Positions 17,889 to 25,604 of a stretch of DNA of 64,000 bases are shown here, piece after piece. The stretch is from JAUICS01 sp964384335 (GTDB lineage: Bacteria > Pseudomonadota > Alphaproteobacteria > Micavibrionales > Micavibrionaceae), in the NCBI GenBank assembly GCA_964384335.1, contig CAYLKN010000003.1, forward strand, positions 1-64,000. Reading direction: 5' to 3'. The notes under the pieces are model-generated. The model had not been told where the DNA came from. It searched no databases and saw only the letters and a list, made by a program, of their open reading frames with translations. Made by a program: the position numbers and the translations under genes. Each line of letters starts with the position of its first letter. Positions within the stretch are counted from its first letter, which is position 1.

Positions 17889-18236
17889 TTAACTTAGGGT
17901 TTCGCCTGACTTTTTGGCCACGCGCACTTTCTTGCCATCCTTGAGTGTTTTAAAACCAATACGTGTCGCCTTATCCTCTTTTGGATCAACTACTGCGACA
18001 TTCGACACATGAATCGGTCCTTCAATTTTTTCCTTGCCGCCCTGTGGGTTCATCTGCGTCGGCTTTTTGTGTTTGGTGCGCAGATTTACGCCCTGCACAA
18101 TAATCCGGCTTTCTGAAGGCATAACTTTCAAAATTTCACCTTTTACGCCTTTGTCACGGCCAGTCAGAACAATCACCTGATCGCCCTTTTTGACTTTTAA
18201 TTTAGGTGCGGATATTTTTTTGTTTGCCATAGCCAT
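17889..18236 (-). CDS. rplX: Ribosomal protein uL24
   Basis: 115 aa. Assembly-initiating large-subunit protein with the KOW motif (KKGDQVIVLTGRDKGVKGEI, about residues 18-37). The ATG at 18236 overlaps the rplN stop by one base; a second in-frame ATG two codons later (MANKK) is the alternative start. Confidence 0.95.
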   Translation of the reverse strand: MAMANKKISAPKLKVKKGDQVIVLTGRDKGVKGEILKVMPSESRIIVQGVNLRTKHKKPTQMNPQGGKEKIEGPIHVSNVAVVDPKEDKATRIGFKTLKDGKKVRVAKKSGETLS

Positions 18237-18604
18237 TATAACACCTCAGGCGCGAGAGAAATTATTTTCATAAACTTACGGGCTCTCAGCTCGCGGGTTA
18301 CCGGACCAAAAATACGCGTTCCCACCGGCTCGCCCTGCTTGTTAATAAGAACGGCTGCATTCCTGTCAAAACGGATGACCTCACCGCTTAAACGTCTTTG
18401 TTCTTTTCTTGTGCGCACTATAACTGCGCGCTGAATACTGCCTTTCTTAACACGGCCGCGCGGAATTGCTTCTTTGACGGAAACAACCACAACATCACCT
18501 ATACGGGCGTACTTACGTTTTGAGCCGCCGAGCACCTTGATGCACTGGACCTTCCGCGCCCCGCTGTTATCCGCGACATTCATTACTGTTTCCTGTTGTA
18601 TCAT
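18236..18604 (-). CDS. rplN: Ribosomal protein uL14
   Basis: 122 aa. Large-subunit interface protein. Starts MIQQETVMNVADNSGARKVQCI, a highly conserved signature, and ends FMKIISLAPEVL. Normal length, overlaps rplX by one base. Confidence 0.97.
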   Translation of the reverse strand: MIQQETVMNVADNSGARKVQCIKVLGGSKRKYARIGDVVVVSVKEAIPRGRVKKGSIQRAVIVRTRKEQRRLSGEVIRFDRNAAVLINKQGEPVGTRIFGPVTRELRARKFMKIISLAPEVL

Positions 18605-18641
18605 CTTCTTATGCCTTTGGTCTTATGCCCTTGTTATTCTT

Positions 18642-18929
18642 TTATCCGACCTGACTTGTCTGTTCGGAGGATTTTACATCATTTGCCCTTTGTTCCGGCG
18701 CCGGAGTTATAACGCGCCAGGTTTTACGCTTTGAAATCGGTCTGCATTCCTGAATCTGAACCTTGTCACCGCTCTTAAAAGCATTGTTTTCATCATGTGC
18801 CGCATATTTATCCGTTCTTTTAACGTATTTCTTGTAAACTGGATGCATGAAACGGCGCTCGACCATAACGGTGATGGTTTTATCCATTTTGTCACTGACA
18901 ACTTTTCCTTCAAGTATCCGGCGCGGCAT
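18642..18929 (-). CDS. rpsQ: Ribosomal protein uS17
   Basis: 95 aa. OB-fold primary 16S-binding protein. It has KVVSDKMDKTITVMVERR near the N-terminus and GDKVQIQECRPISKRKTW at about residues 54-71. About 15 polar residues are added at the C-terminus relative to common forms. Confidence 0.95.
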   Translation of the reverse strand: MPRRILEGKVVSDKMDKTITVMVERRFMHPVYKKYVKRTDKYAAHDENNAFKSGDKVQIQECRPISKRKTWRVITPAPEQRANDVKSSEQTSQVG

Positions 18930-18943
18930 TTTTTAATCGCTCC

Positions 18944-19189
18944 TTACGCTGCTTTTTGTTTCTGTTTTCCCCCGGTTTTCTTTTCCGGTGCGGGGGATGA
19001 TTTAGTCTCAATCTCTTTAAGGACAGTCTTGACCCTGGCTATATCCCGTCTGACGTTCCTTAATTTCGCAGAGCTGTCAAGCTGGCTGTTTGAATGCTGG
19101 AATCGCAGATTAAAATGCTCTTTCCTGAGTTCAAGCAGACTCTTTTTCAACTCGTCCTGTGACTTGGCCCTGACATCCTCAATTTTCAT
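18944..19189 (-). CDS. rpmC: Ribosomal protein uL29
   Basis: 81 aa. Two-helix protein at the nascent-chain exit. Starts MKIEDVRAKSQDELKKSLLELRKEH and has NLRFQHSNSQLDSSAKLRNVRRDIARVKT. A short Lys/Pro/Ala-rich tail of about 18 residues is added, in keeping with the other tailed ribosomal proteins here. Confidence 0.94.
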   Translation of the reverse strand: MKIEDVRAKSQDELKKSLLELRKEHFNLRFQHSNSQLDSSAKLRNVRRDIARVKTVLKEIETKSSPAPEKKTGGKQKQKAA

Positions 19190-19222
19190 TTTTCAAACCC
19201 GTTTATATATATTCACTTCAAG

Positions 19223-19645
19223 TTACGCTGCCGTTTCACCGACACGTGTAATCATTTTTGTTTTAATCGGAAGTTTTGATGCGGCAAGCGCCATTGCTTC
19301 CTTTGCCGTCTCATATGAAATTCCGTCAAGTTCAAAAAGTATACGACCGGGCTTTACGCGGCATGCCCAGAATTCGGGCGATCCCTTACCGGAACCCATA
19401 CGGACCTCCAGTGGTTTTTTAGACACAGGAATATCCGGAAAAATACGAATCCAGAGTTTTCCCTGACGCTTCATATGCCGCCTGACTGTCCGGCGTGCAG
19501 CCTCAATCTGTCTGGCCGTAATACGATCGGGCGTAACAGCCATAAGGCCGTATGTACCGAAATTGAGTTCGGTACCGCCCTTGGCCATACCGTGAATTCG
19601 GCCCTTATGTTGCTTTCTGTGTTTTACGCGTTTCGGACTTAGCAT
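19223..19645 (-). CDS. rplP: Ribosomal protein uL16
   Basis: 140 aa. Large-subunit protein near the peptidyl-transferase centre and A-site tRNA. Starts MLSPKRVKHRKQHKGRIHG and carries RMGSGKGSPEFWACRVKPGR, both diagnostic. It is preceded by an unusually long 148-base gap after rpsC that contains promoter-like sequence. Confidence 0.97.
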   Translation of the reverse strand: MLSPKRVKHRKQHKGRIHGMAKGGTELNFGTYGLMAVTPDRITARQIEAARRTVRRHMKRQGKLWIRIFPDIPVSKKPLEVRMGSGKGSPEFWACRVKPGRILFELDGISYETAKEAMALAASKLPIKTKMITRVGETAA

Positions 19646-19734
19646 CCTGTTTAACCTTTACAAAAAAATTAATCACAAGGACTTGATGACTTGGTCAACA
19701 GTTTCCTTACGTTCATTCAAATACAAGTGCGCGG

Positions 19735-19763
19735 ACTATACTTTATCCAAGCAAAAATTTCCA
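19735..19763 (-). promoter_or_regulatory. Candidate internal promoter in the rpsC-rplP gap
   Basis: On the minus strand TGGAAA (19758-19763), a 17-base spacer, then TATAGT (19735-19740), with a GC-rich stretch just after the -10. It lies 90 bases upstream of rplP. The 148-base gap is non-coding. Near the rpsC stop it also has a GAAATC/GATTTC hairpin with a six-T loop. Confidence 0.4.
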
Positions 19764-19793
19764 CACTTTTTTACACGAAATCAAAAAAGATTT

Positions 19794-20480
19794 CTAGCTT
19801 CTGGCCATGCCACCCTGCTGTTCATTGATACGCTTATCTCGTGCCAATGGGTCGTGGGCGATAACATCACCCTTATAAAGCCAGACCTTAATCCCGATTA
19901 TACCGTATGTCGTGTCGGCTTCGGCAAATCCGTAATCAAGGTCCGCGCGCAGCGTGTGCAGAGGCACCCGGCCTTCACGATACCATTCGGTACGGGCAAT
20001 ATCGGCCCCGCCCAAACGGCCGGATACATTTACACGAATACCCTGCGCGCCCATTCTCAGAGCGTTTTGCACAACGCGCTTCATCGCACGCCGGAAAGAA
20101 ACCCTCCGCTCCAGCTGCTGGGCCACTCCTTCTGCTGCCATCTGGGCATCAATTTCAGGTTTGCGAATTTCAATGATGTTCAGATCCACCTGTCCACCGG
20201 CCTGGCGTCCAAGATCTTTTTTGAGTTTTTCTATATCCGCACCCTTTTTACCGATAATCATTCCGGGGCGGGCCGTATAAATTGAAACACGGGTATTCTT
20301 TGCTGCGCGCTCAATGATAACTTTGCTTATGCCTGCGGGCTTGAGTTTGTCATGAATATATTTACGCAGTTTCAGGTCCTGTATCAGTGTGTCTGAGTAG
20401 TCCTTACCGGCGTACCACCGACTGTCCCATGTCCGGTTTATACCAACTCGCATACCAACTGGATTTACTTTCTGACCCAT
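19794..20480 (-). CDS. rpsC: Ribosomal protein uS3
   Basis: 228 aa. Small-subunit protein at the mRNA entry channel. Starts MGQKVNPVGMRVGINRTWDSRWY. The KH domain with GMIIGKKGADIEKLKKDL is at about residues 73-90, and the C-terminal GIKVWLYKGDV is present. Normal length. Three bases after rplV. Confidence 0.97.
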   Translation of the reverse strand: MGQKVNPVGMRVGINRTWDSRWYAGKDYSDTLIQDLKLRKYIHDKLKPAGISKVIIERAAKNTRVSIYTARPGMIIGKKGADIEKLKKDLGRQAGGQVDLNIIEIRKPEIDAQMAAEGVAQQLERRVSFRRAMKRVVQNALRMGAQGIRVNVSGRLGGADIARTEWYREGRVPLHTLRADLDYGFAEADTTYGIIGIKVWLYKGDVIAHDPLARDKRINEQQGGMARS

Positions 20481-20483
20481 GAT

Positions 20484-20855
20484 TTATTCCTGTTCCCTGA
20501 CTTTAATGGTAAGATTGCTCACATCTTTGTGAATTCTGGAAGCCCGCCCTCTGGCACGTGCGCGAAAACGTTTCATCCGTATTGACTTTCCGACAGTTGC
20601 CTCAGACACCACGAGGCGATCCACATCAAGACCGTGATTGTTTTCGGCATTTGCAATTGCAGACTGCAGAATTTTCCGAACATCTCTGGCAACTGCCTTT
20701 GTGCAGAATTCAAGGTCATCAAGTGCACGCTCGGCGGTTTTACCCCGTATCATGCGGGCAACCAGATTAAGCTTGTAAGGACTTGTAAACACGTATTTCG
20801 CATATGCGAACGCCTCATTGTCCTCTGTACGTTTTGCGTTTTTTATCTGTCCCAT
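20484..20855 (-). CDS. rplV: Ribosomal protein uL22
   Basis: 123 aa. Large-subunit protein lining the exit tunnel. The beta-hairpin region RMKRFRARARGRASRI is at about residues 92-107. It begins MGQIKNAKRTEDNEAFA, slightly longer than many uL22 proteins. Between rpsS and rpsC. Confidence 0.95.
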   Translation of the reverse strand: MGQIKNAKRTEDNEAFAYAKYVFTSPYKLNLVARMIRGKTAERALDDLEFCTKAVARDVRKILQSAIANAENNHGLDVDRLVVSEATVGKSIRMKRFRARARGRASRIHKDVSNLTIKVREQE

Positions 20856-20867
20856 TTTTCTGTCCCG

Positions 20868-21146
20868 TTATCCTCGCTTCGCTTTTTTATCTGCGGCATG
20901 ACCGTAGTAGGTACGAGTCGGTGCAAATTCACCAAGCTTGTGTCCAATCATTGTATCCGTAACCAGAACCGGTATAAATTTCTTTCCGTTATAAACCGCA
21001 AAGGTAAGACCAACCATATTGGGAAGTATCGTTGAGCGTCTTGACCATGTCTTAATAACTTCCCGTCTTCCGCTTTCACGTGCGGTTTCCACCTTCCTGA
21101 GAAGATGTCTGTCAATAAAGGGACCTTTCCAGATCGAACGTGCCAT
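20868..21146 (-). CDS. rpsS: Ribosomal protein uS19
   Basis: 92 aa. Small-subunit head protein. Starts MARSIWKGPFIDRHLLRKV and ends with LGEFAPTRTYYGHAADKKAKRG, both diagnostic. Normal length. 41 bases after rplB. Confidence 0.97.
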   Translation of the reverse strand: MARSIWKGPFIDRHLLRKVETARESGRREVIKTWSRRSTILPNMVGLTFAVYNGKKFIPVLVTDTMIGHKLGEFAPTRTYYGHAADKKAKRG

Positions 21147-21187
21147 TTTAGTTTCCTGTCCTGTCTTTAAACCTGTTATTCACTAAT

Positions 21188-22012
21188 CTATTTTTTACGC
21201 CGTTTCATGATGTACTTTTGCGTCGCTTTGTTTTTGCGTGTTCTGTACCCTTTTGTTGGCTTGCCCCACGGTGTCACCGGATGACGACCACCCGCCGCCT
21301 TGCCTTCACCACCGCCTAACGGGTGATCGACCGGGTTCATTGCAACACCCCGTGTATGTGGCCTGCGCCCGCGCCATCTTGATCGACCGGCCTTACCATC
21401 GCTTATGTTCAGATGCTCAGGATTAGAAACGGCACCAACCACCGCCATGCATTCCTGCCGCACAATCCGGATTTCTCCCGAAGCCAGCTTTATCCTTGCG
21501 TACCCCTGGTCCCGGCCGACAAGCTGGGCAAATGTTCCGGCAGACCGAACCATCTGGGCACCTTTGCCGGGTTTCATTTCAATATTGTGAACGATAGAAC
21601 CAATAGGCATATTTTTAAGCATCATGGCGTTACCGGGTTTTACATCGGTTTTATCGCCGGCTATCACATTCGCCCCAACTTCTAGTCTCTGGGGAGCGAT
21701 GATATATGATTTTTCACCGTCCGTATATTCGATAAGCGCAATATAAGCCGTGCGGTTCGGGTCGTATTCAATCCGCAAAACCGTTGCCTCAATGTCTCTC
21801 TTGGTGCGTTTCCAGTCGATAATTCTGTAACGACGCTTGTGCCCTCCACCTCTGTGACCTGCCGTAATACGTCCATAGTTATTGCGCCCGCCTGATTTGC
21901 GCAAACCTTCGGTAAGGCCTTTTTCAGGTTTTCCCTTCCACAAACCGGTACGGTCTGAAATAACAAGTTCGCGGCGTCCTGCAGATGTTGGTTTATGTGT
22001 TTTCAAAGCCAT
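21188..22012 (-). CDS. rplB: Ribosomal protein uL2
   Basis: 274 aa. Large-subunit protein needed for peptidyl-transferase activity and subunit joining. It contains GRNNYGRITAGHRGGGHKRRYR and the C-terminal signature GVAMNPVDHPLGGGEGKAAGG, including the conserved His near the catalytic centre. Normal length. One base after rplW. Confidence 0.97.
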   Translation of the reverse strand: MALKTHKPTSAGRRELVISDRTGLWKGKPEKGLTEGLRKSGGRNNYGRITAGHRGGGHKRRYRIIDWKRTKRDIEATVLRIEYDPNRTAYIALIEYTDGEKSYIIAPQRLEVGANVIAGDKTDVKPGNAMMLKNMPIGSIVHNIEMKPGKGAQMVRSAGTFAQLVGRDQGYARIKLASGEIRIVRQECMAVVGAVSNPEHLNISDGKAGRSRWRGRRPHTRGVAMNPVDHPLGGGEGKAAGGRHPVTPWGKPTKGYRTRKNKATQKYIMKRRKK

Positions 22013-22013
22013 C

Positions 22014-22337
22014 TTATAATCCCGTTCCAGTATCGATCACTTGCCCTTCTTCCAGGGTCACCATTGCCTTTTTAAAATCACTTCTCCGGCCCTTAAATCC
22101 TCTGAACCGTTTGTTTTTTCCTTTCTGGATCAGGGTATTTACGCCTTTAACCTTAACTTCCCACAACGCCTCAACCGCTTTTTTAATTTGCGGCTTGGAT
22201 GCGCTTAAAGGCACCAGAAAACTAACCTGACCATGCTCCGATCCCATGGTTGATTTCTCAGTCACATGCGGCGCATTGATTACAGTGTACATCCACTCTT
22301 CAATTGCCGGTTTCTGTTTCTCAGCCTTTTTTGCCAT
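22014..22337 (-). CDS. rplW: Ribosomal protein uL23
   Basis: 107 aa from the ATG at 22337 (MAKKAEKQ); the open frame extends 11 codons further into rplD and that part is rejected. Exit-tunnel protein that docks SRP and trigger factor. It has the conserved VTEKST segment and ends VKGVNTLIQKGKNKRFRGFKGRRSDFKKAMVTL. One base separates it from both neighbours. Confidence 0.95.
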   Translation of the reverse strand: MAKKAEKQKPAIEEWMYTVINAPHVTEKSTMGSEHGQVSFLVPLSASKPQIKKAVEALWEVKVKGVNTLIQKGKNKRFRGFKGRRSDFKKAMVTLEEGQVIDTGTGL

Positions 22338-22338
22338 C

Positions 22339-22962
22339 TTATCCTCGTAATCTTTCCGTAAGTTGCTCAACAGCTTTCTTTGTCAGGACAAGCGTATCTC
22401 TTCTCAAGATGTCATACACATTGGCTCCCCTTGTCGGAAGAATGTCAATGTGAGGGATGTTACGTGTCGCACGCAGAAAGTTAACATCACTGTTTTCGTC
22501 ATCAATAATGATGGCTTTTTCAATCTGCATGGCCTTGAATTTTTCCACCATAGATTTTGTTTTGTGTGTGTCGGCTTTGGCTTCATCAATTATAACAAGC
22601 TTTCCATCCCTGACCTTTGCGGAAAGTGCATTTTTAAGGGCCAGTTTCCGGAATTTCTTTGGAAGATCCGTTGCGTGACTGCGTGGCAGGGGTCCGAAAA
22701 CTGTCTGCCCTCCGACAAATTGTGATGCGCGTCGTGAACCGGAACGCGCATTTCCTGTCCCCTTTTGCCGCCAGGGTTTTTTGCCCGTGCCGCTTATTTC
22801 AGAGATTGTCTTTGTTTTATGCGTACCGGCCTGACGCTTGTCGAGTTGCCATTTTACCATGCGGTGAAGAATATCCTGACGTACTTCGACGCCAAACACT
22901 CCAGGGTCGAGTGCAATTTCGCCCGCATCCTTATTCTCAAGATTTTTAACTGCAACCTTCAT
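22339..22962 (-). CDS. rplD: Ribosomal protein uL4
   Basis: 207 aa from the ATG at 22962, preceded by AGGAAG; the frame runs further upstream into rplC and that part is rejected. It carries the exit-tunnel loop GTGKKPWRQKGTGNARSGSRR at about residues 58-78. In E. coli L4 autoregulates the S10 operon; no leader of that type was examined here. 16 bases after rplC. Confidence 0.96.
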   Translation of the reverse strand: MKVAVKNLENKDAGEIALDPGVFGVEVRQDILHRMVKWQLDKRQAGTHKTKTISEISGTGKKPWRQKGTGNARSGSRRASQFVGGQTVFGPLPRSHATDLPKKFRKLALKNALSAKVRDGKLVIIDEAKADTHKTKSMVEKFKAMQIEKAIIIDDENSDVNFLRATRNIPHIDILPTRGANVYDILRRDTLVLTKKAVEQLTERLRG

Positions 22963-22978
22963 GGGTTCTTCCTGACCT

Positions 22979-23896
22979 TTATTCTTTTTTGTCGTTATCT
23001 TTGTTGTCCTGAGTTTCACCGGCTGATTGTTCCGCCTTTTCCGGCCCGGACTTTTCCTCAATCACTTCATTTTCTTTTGTTTCTACAGATTGCGTTTCGG
23101 ACGCATCTTTAGTTTCCTGAATTTCCTGCTCTTCATTCTGGTCTGGCTGGACATTGCCCTGCTCCTCATCCTGGCCATCTGCTACTTTGCTTTCTGACTG
23201 GGCGTCATCATTCTCTGCAGTCTTAACGATTGCTGCGGGCATTGGAAGATCTTCGGGCAAAGCCTTTTTTACAGCATCTTTTATCAGGACCCAGCAATTA
23301 TTGGCGCCCGGCACGGCTCCCTTAACCAGAACCAGATTGTCTTCTTCGTCGATTGCAACAACTTTAAGATTCTGGACACTGACTTTTTTGTCGCCCATGT
23401 GGCCGGCCATTTTCTTTCCCTTGAAAACCTTACCGGGGTCCTGACATCCGCCTGTCGAACCGTGTGCCCTGTGAGAAACCGATACACCGTGCGAAGCCCG
23501 CATACCGCCAAAATTGTGGCGCTTCATTGCCCCCGCAAAACCTTTACCCTTACTTGTCCCCGTTACATCCACATACTGGCCGGGAACAAATTGCGCAGCA
23601 CTGATTTCAGCACCCAGATCAGGCAAGATGTCTGAATCAATCCGGAACTCAACAAGTTTCTTTTTGGGTTCAACTTTTGCCTTTGCAAAGTGACCACGCT
23701 GCGCTTTGGATGTTCTGCTCACTTTGGCTTTTCCCGCACCAAGCTGGACGGCTCTGTAACCATCTTTTTCCATGTCACGTATTGCAGTAACCTGACATGT
23801 ATCAAGTTTAAGAACTGTGACAGGAACCTGGTATCCTTCTTCATCGAATACCCGGGTCATTCCTTCTTTTCGTGCTATGACACCTGTTCTCTGCAT
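22979..23896 (-). CDS. rplC: Ribosomal protein uL3 with an acidic C-terminal tail
   Basis: 305 aa. The core (about residues 1-220) is uL3, with GTSKGKGFAGAMKRHNFGG at about 134-152 and the conserved RAHGSTGGCQDPGKVFKGKKM. The remaining about 85 residues are an acidic, Gln/Glu/Asp-rich low-complexity tail. Most bacterial uL3 proteins end near 210-240 aa. The frame is uninterrupted and rplD follows after 16 bases. Confidence 0.94.
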   Translation of the reverse strand: MQRTGVIARKEGMTRVFDEEGYQVPVTVLKLDTCQVTAIRDMEKDGYRAVQLGAGKAKVSRTSKAQRGHFAKAKVEPKKKLVEFRIDSDILPDLGAEISAAQFVPGQYVDVTGTSKGKGFAGAMKRHNFGGMRASHGVSVSHRAHGSTGGCQDPGKVFKGKKMAGHMGDKKVSVQNLKVVAIDEEDNLVLVKGAVPGANNCWVLIKDAVKKALPEDLPMPAAIVKTAENDDAQSESKVADGQDEEQGNVQPDQNEEQEIQETKDASETQSVETKENEVIEEKSGPEKAEQSAGETQDNKDNDKKE

Positions 23897-23907
23897 AGTC
23901 GTTTCCT

Positions 23908-24231
23908 TTAAGCAGCCATCTGGCCGATTTTAATTTCCACATCCACACCGGCCGAGAGATCAAGCTTCATAAGAGCATCAATCGTCTGGGGTGTTGGATC
24001 AACAATATCGATAAGACGCTTGTGCGTCCGTATTTCAAACTGTTCCATCGATTTTTTATCAACGTGCGGGGATCTGTTCACCGCATAGCGCTCAATCCGT
24101 GTTGGCAGAGGTATTGGACCTCTTACACCTGCGCCGGTACGCTTGGCCGTGTTTACGATTTCACCGGTTGCCGTATCCAGTACGCGGTGGTCAAAAGCAC
24201 GTAAGCGTATGCGAATAGTCTGAGCATCCAT
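23908..24231 (-). CDS. rpsJ: Ribosomal protein uS10
   Basis: 107 aa. Small-subunit head protein, also the NusE transcription antitermination factor. It carries IRLRAFDHRVLD, then GPIPLPTRIERYAVNRSPHVDKKSMEQFEIRTHKR, which is nearly invariant. The start at 24231 (MDAQTIRIRL) is conserved. It begins the S10 part of the cluster, 65 bases after tuf across a hairpin. Confidence 0.97.
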   Translation of the reverse strand: MDAQTIRIRLRAFDHRVLDTATGEIVNTAKRTGAGVRGPIPLPTRIERYAVNRSPHVDKKSMEQFEIRTHKRLIDIVDPTPQTIDALMKLDLSAGVDVEIKIGQMAA

Positions 24232-24259
24232 AATAAAAATTCCAGTTTCAGTTAAAACG

Positions 24260-24290
24260 CATGCCGCCCCTTACAATAAGGGGCAGCATG
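24260..24290 (-). terminator. Hairpin between tuf and rpsJ
   Basis: CATGC then GCCCCTT (24260-24272) pairs with AAGGGGC then GCATG (24278-24290), one mismatch, 5-base loop. On the minus strand it starts 6 bases after the tuf stop and is followed by only four U residues. It looks like a weak intrinsic terminator or a processing/attenuation site that could set the ratio of tuf to S10-operon transcripts. Confidence 0.6.
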
Positions 24291-24296
24291 AAATCA

Positions 24297-25472
24297 TTAC
24301 TCAATAATCTTTGTCACGACACCGGCACCAACCGTCCGCCCGCCTTCGCGAATTGCGAAACGCAGACCTTCGTCCATGGCGATCGGATTGATAAGGGTGA
24401 CTTCAAATGTGGCGTTATCGCCAGGCATAACCATTTCAGTACCCTGAGGCAATGTTACCTCACCCGTCACATCAGTTGTTCTGAAATAAAACTGCGGGCG
24501 GTAATTTGTGAAGAAGGGTGTGTGGCGTCCGCCCTCATCCTTGCTCAGAATATATGCCTCACAGGAGAATTTCGTATGCGGCTTGATGGAGCCAGGCTTA
24601 CATAAAACCTGCCCGCGCTCAACATCTTCACGCTTTGTACCGCGGAGCAATGCGCCGATGTTATCACCGGCTTCACCGCGGTCTAGAAGCTTGCGGAACA
24701 TTTCAACGCCGGTCACGATAGTTTTTGTTGTATCTTTAATTCCAACAATTTCAACTTCATCGTTAACATTAATGACACCCTGCTCTACACGGCCCGTAAC
24801 CACGGTTCCCCGTCCGGAAATAGAGAACACATCCTCAATCGGCATAAGGAAAGGCTTGTCAACCGGACGCTCAGGAGTCGGAATTTGCGCATCAACTGCC
24901 GCCATAAGCTCATCAATTTTGTTTTTCCCGATTTCTTCATCGCGCCCTTCCATGGCTGCAAGTGCAGAACCTGCAATTATCGGAATATTGTCACCATCAA
25001 ATTCATATGATGAGAGAAGTTCACGCACTTCCATTTCAACCAGTTCGAGAAGCTCGGCATCATCGACCTGGTCAACCTTGTTGAGAAACACGACCAGCGA
25101 TGGAACACCAACCTGACGTGCAAGCAGAATATGCTCACGTGTTTGCGGCATCGGACCGTCAGCAGCATTAACAACCAGAATGGCCCCGTCCATCTGTGCC
25201 GCACCTGTAATCATATTTTTTACGTAGTCTGCGTGTCCAGGACAATCAACGTGGGCGTAGTGTCTGTTTTCAGTTTCGTATTCGACGTGAGCTGTAGAAA
25301 TCGTAATTCCACGTTCCCTTTCTTCAGGTGCCCTGTCAATTTGGTCATATGCCTGGAAATCACCGTAATATTTCGTTATAGCAGCCGTAAGCGTTGTCTT
25401 TCCATGGTCCACGTGACCAATGGTACCGATGTTCACATGCGGTTTCGTTCTTTCAAATTTTGCCTTACTCAT
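24297..25472 (-). CDS. tuf: Elongation factor Tu
   Basis: 391 aa. GTPase that delivers aminoacyl-tRNA to the ribosome. G1 GHVDHGKT is at about residues 19-26, the effector region ERERGITISTAHVEYE, G3 DCPGHADY and G4 NKVD all follow. Domains 2 and 3 are complete, ending GAGVVTKIIE. It has its own candidate promoter upstream (25551-25579). Only one tuf copy is in the window. Confidence 0.98.
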   Translation of the reverse strand: MSKAKFERTKPHVNIGTIGHVDHGKTTLTAAITKYYGDFQAYDQIDRAPEERERGITISTAHVEYETENRHYAHVDCPGHADYVKNMITGAAQMDGAILVVNAADGPMPQTREHILLARQVGVPSLVVFLNKVDQVDDAELLELVEMEVRELLSSYEFDGDNIPIIAGSALAAMEGRDEEIGKNKIDELMAAVDAQIPTPERPVDKPFLMPIEDVFSISGRGTVVTGRVEQGVINVNDEVEIVGIKDTTKTIVTGVEMFRKLLDRGEAGDNIGALLRGTKREDVERGQVLCKPGSIKPHTKFSCEAYILSKDEGGRHTPFFTNYRPQFYFRTTDVTGEVTLPQGTEMVMPGDNATFEVTLINPIAMDEGLRFAIREGGRTVGAGVVTKIIE

Positions 25473-25550
25473 TCTCGTCCTCTTACACGTTGTTTTGGTT
25501 TTACTTTTTAAATAACAGTTAAACTACTTTCTTACGCCTGAAAGCGCATT

Positions 25551-25579
25551 ATTAACCAGAAAATAACACCCCTTGTCAA
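25551..25579 (-). promoter_or_regulatory. Candidate tuf promoter
   Basis: On the minus strand TTGACA (25574-25579, full consensus), 17 bases, then GTTAAT (25551-25556). It lies in the 132-base fusA-tuf gap about 80 bases before the tuf start. It would allow extra EF-Tu synthesis independent of the str promoter. Confidence 0.5.
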
Positions 25580-25604
25580 GGCTTTATTTTCAACTGCCTG
25601 CAGA

